A DNA stretch of 48,423 bases from Dehalococcoidia bacterium (GTDB lineage Bacteria; Chloroflexota; Dehalococcoidia; Dehalococcoidales; W498), in assembly GCA_011170285.1 (NCBI GenBank), contig DUEE01000007.1, positions 134,318 to 182,740 of the forward strand, written 5' to 3'. Of the stretch, positions 48,301 through 48,423 are shown piece after piece. Within the stretch, counting starts at the first letter, position 1; the number at the start of each line of letters is the position of its first letter. The notes under the pieces are model-generated. The model saw only the letters and a list, made by a program, of their open reading frames with translations, did no database searches and was not told where the DNA came from. The position numbers and the translations under genes are program-made.

Positions 48301-48423
48301 TGTAGTCAGTAAAAGTGGGACAGTTCAGGCCATTGAGTTAACGGACACTCAAAGGCCATTGCCCTGCTCCCTGACGACTCTATTGTAATCCTTTCTTCTC
48401 TGTATTATCTCAAGATGTTTGCC
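48301..48423 (-). mobile_element. Possible insertion-sequence end at the right edge
   Basis: A sequence beginning TGTAGTCAGTAAAAGTGGGA at 48301 marks where the hydrolase-like frame is lost. Inside it, GGCCATTG occurs twice (48329-48336 and 48354-48361 approximately). On the minus strand a frame open from the window edge ends at a TGA (48349-48351) after GKHLEIIQRRKDYNRVVREQ, GNGL, plausible as the end of a transposase. The TG-start and subterminal repeats would fit an IS21-like element, but this is weakly supported because only 123 bp are visible. Confidence 0.35.

Noticed and set aside
1-48423. CRISPR arrays, rRNA genes, replication origin.
   Set aside because: No regularly spaced repeats, no conserved rRNA stretches and no dnaA-box clusters were seen on either strand.

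Overview
The window reads as a chromosomal segment of a Dehalococcoidia-like member of the Chloroflexota. This is inferred from gene content, not from a marker gene. The strongest pointer is a cobamide salvage operon whose order (btuF-btuC-btuD-X-cbiB-cobD-cobT-cobS-cobC-cobU behind a cobalamin riboswitch) matches, as I recall it, Dehalococcoides. Other pointers are a redox gene set (molybdopterin oxidoreductase tail, NfnA/NfnB-type flavoproteins), an ORP-type MinD/NifX operon, many TTG/GTG starts and G-rich intergenic hairpin repeats. tRNAs encode their CCA ends and TGA is a normal stop.

Layout. 1-2676: end of a molybdopterin oxidoreductase followed by two flavoprotein/Fe-S genes. 2677-8900: mutS, a DUF6941-like gene, a HEPN-like gene, an FAH-family hydrolase and a small membrane protein, with interspersed repeats and a fossil copy of the mutS tail. 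8974-16653: DRTGG-type ATPase, TauE/SafE permease with an ArsR-type regulator, uvrD/pcrA, mutL, pyrE and lepB (its nucleophile serine reads as cysteine). 16777-20236: complete riboflavin operon ribD-ribE-ribBA-ribH. 20223-22478: small genes, bioY and tRNA-Val. 22608-32148: cobalamin riboswitch and the salvage operon, which also holds a hidden gene fragment, a duplicated cbiB start and an unrecognised 243-residue protein where Dehalococcoides has cbiZ. 39178-32160 (minus strand): a DUF134-NifX-zinc protein-MinD-MinD-NifX-MTH1187-DnaJ-methyltransferase-Mrp-radical SAM operon with several decayed small members. 39342-41505: an msrB pseudogene and a radical SAM/UbiA pair. 41770-44581: tRNA-Ala with a large serine recombinase whose frame runs antisense through the tRNA, and small accessory genes. 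44726-48423: an ABC exporter with an altered H-loop, then decaying genes and what may be an insertion-sequence end at the right edge.

How the genes work together. The salvage operon would import corrinoids (BtuFCD), build aminopropanol phosphate (CobD) and attach it (CbiB), activate it (CobU), activate the lower ligand base (CobT), join both (CobS) and remove the last phosphate (CobC), under riboswitch attenuation. The riboflavin operon makes the flavin for the flavoproteins at the left end. The minus-strand Mrp/MinD/NifX operon looks like an Fe-S or metal-cofactor handling system.

Theme for follow-up: two places (mutS tail, btuD/cbiB junction) carry imperfect duplicates of a gene end flanking one or two extra genes, and several genes are caught in decay (DUF5320-like, msrB, a TGA-split gene, the fragment before btuC, a truncated C-terminal domain at the right end).
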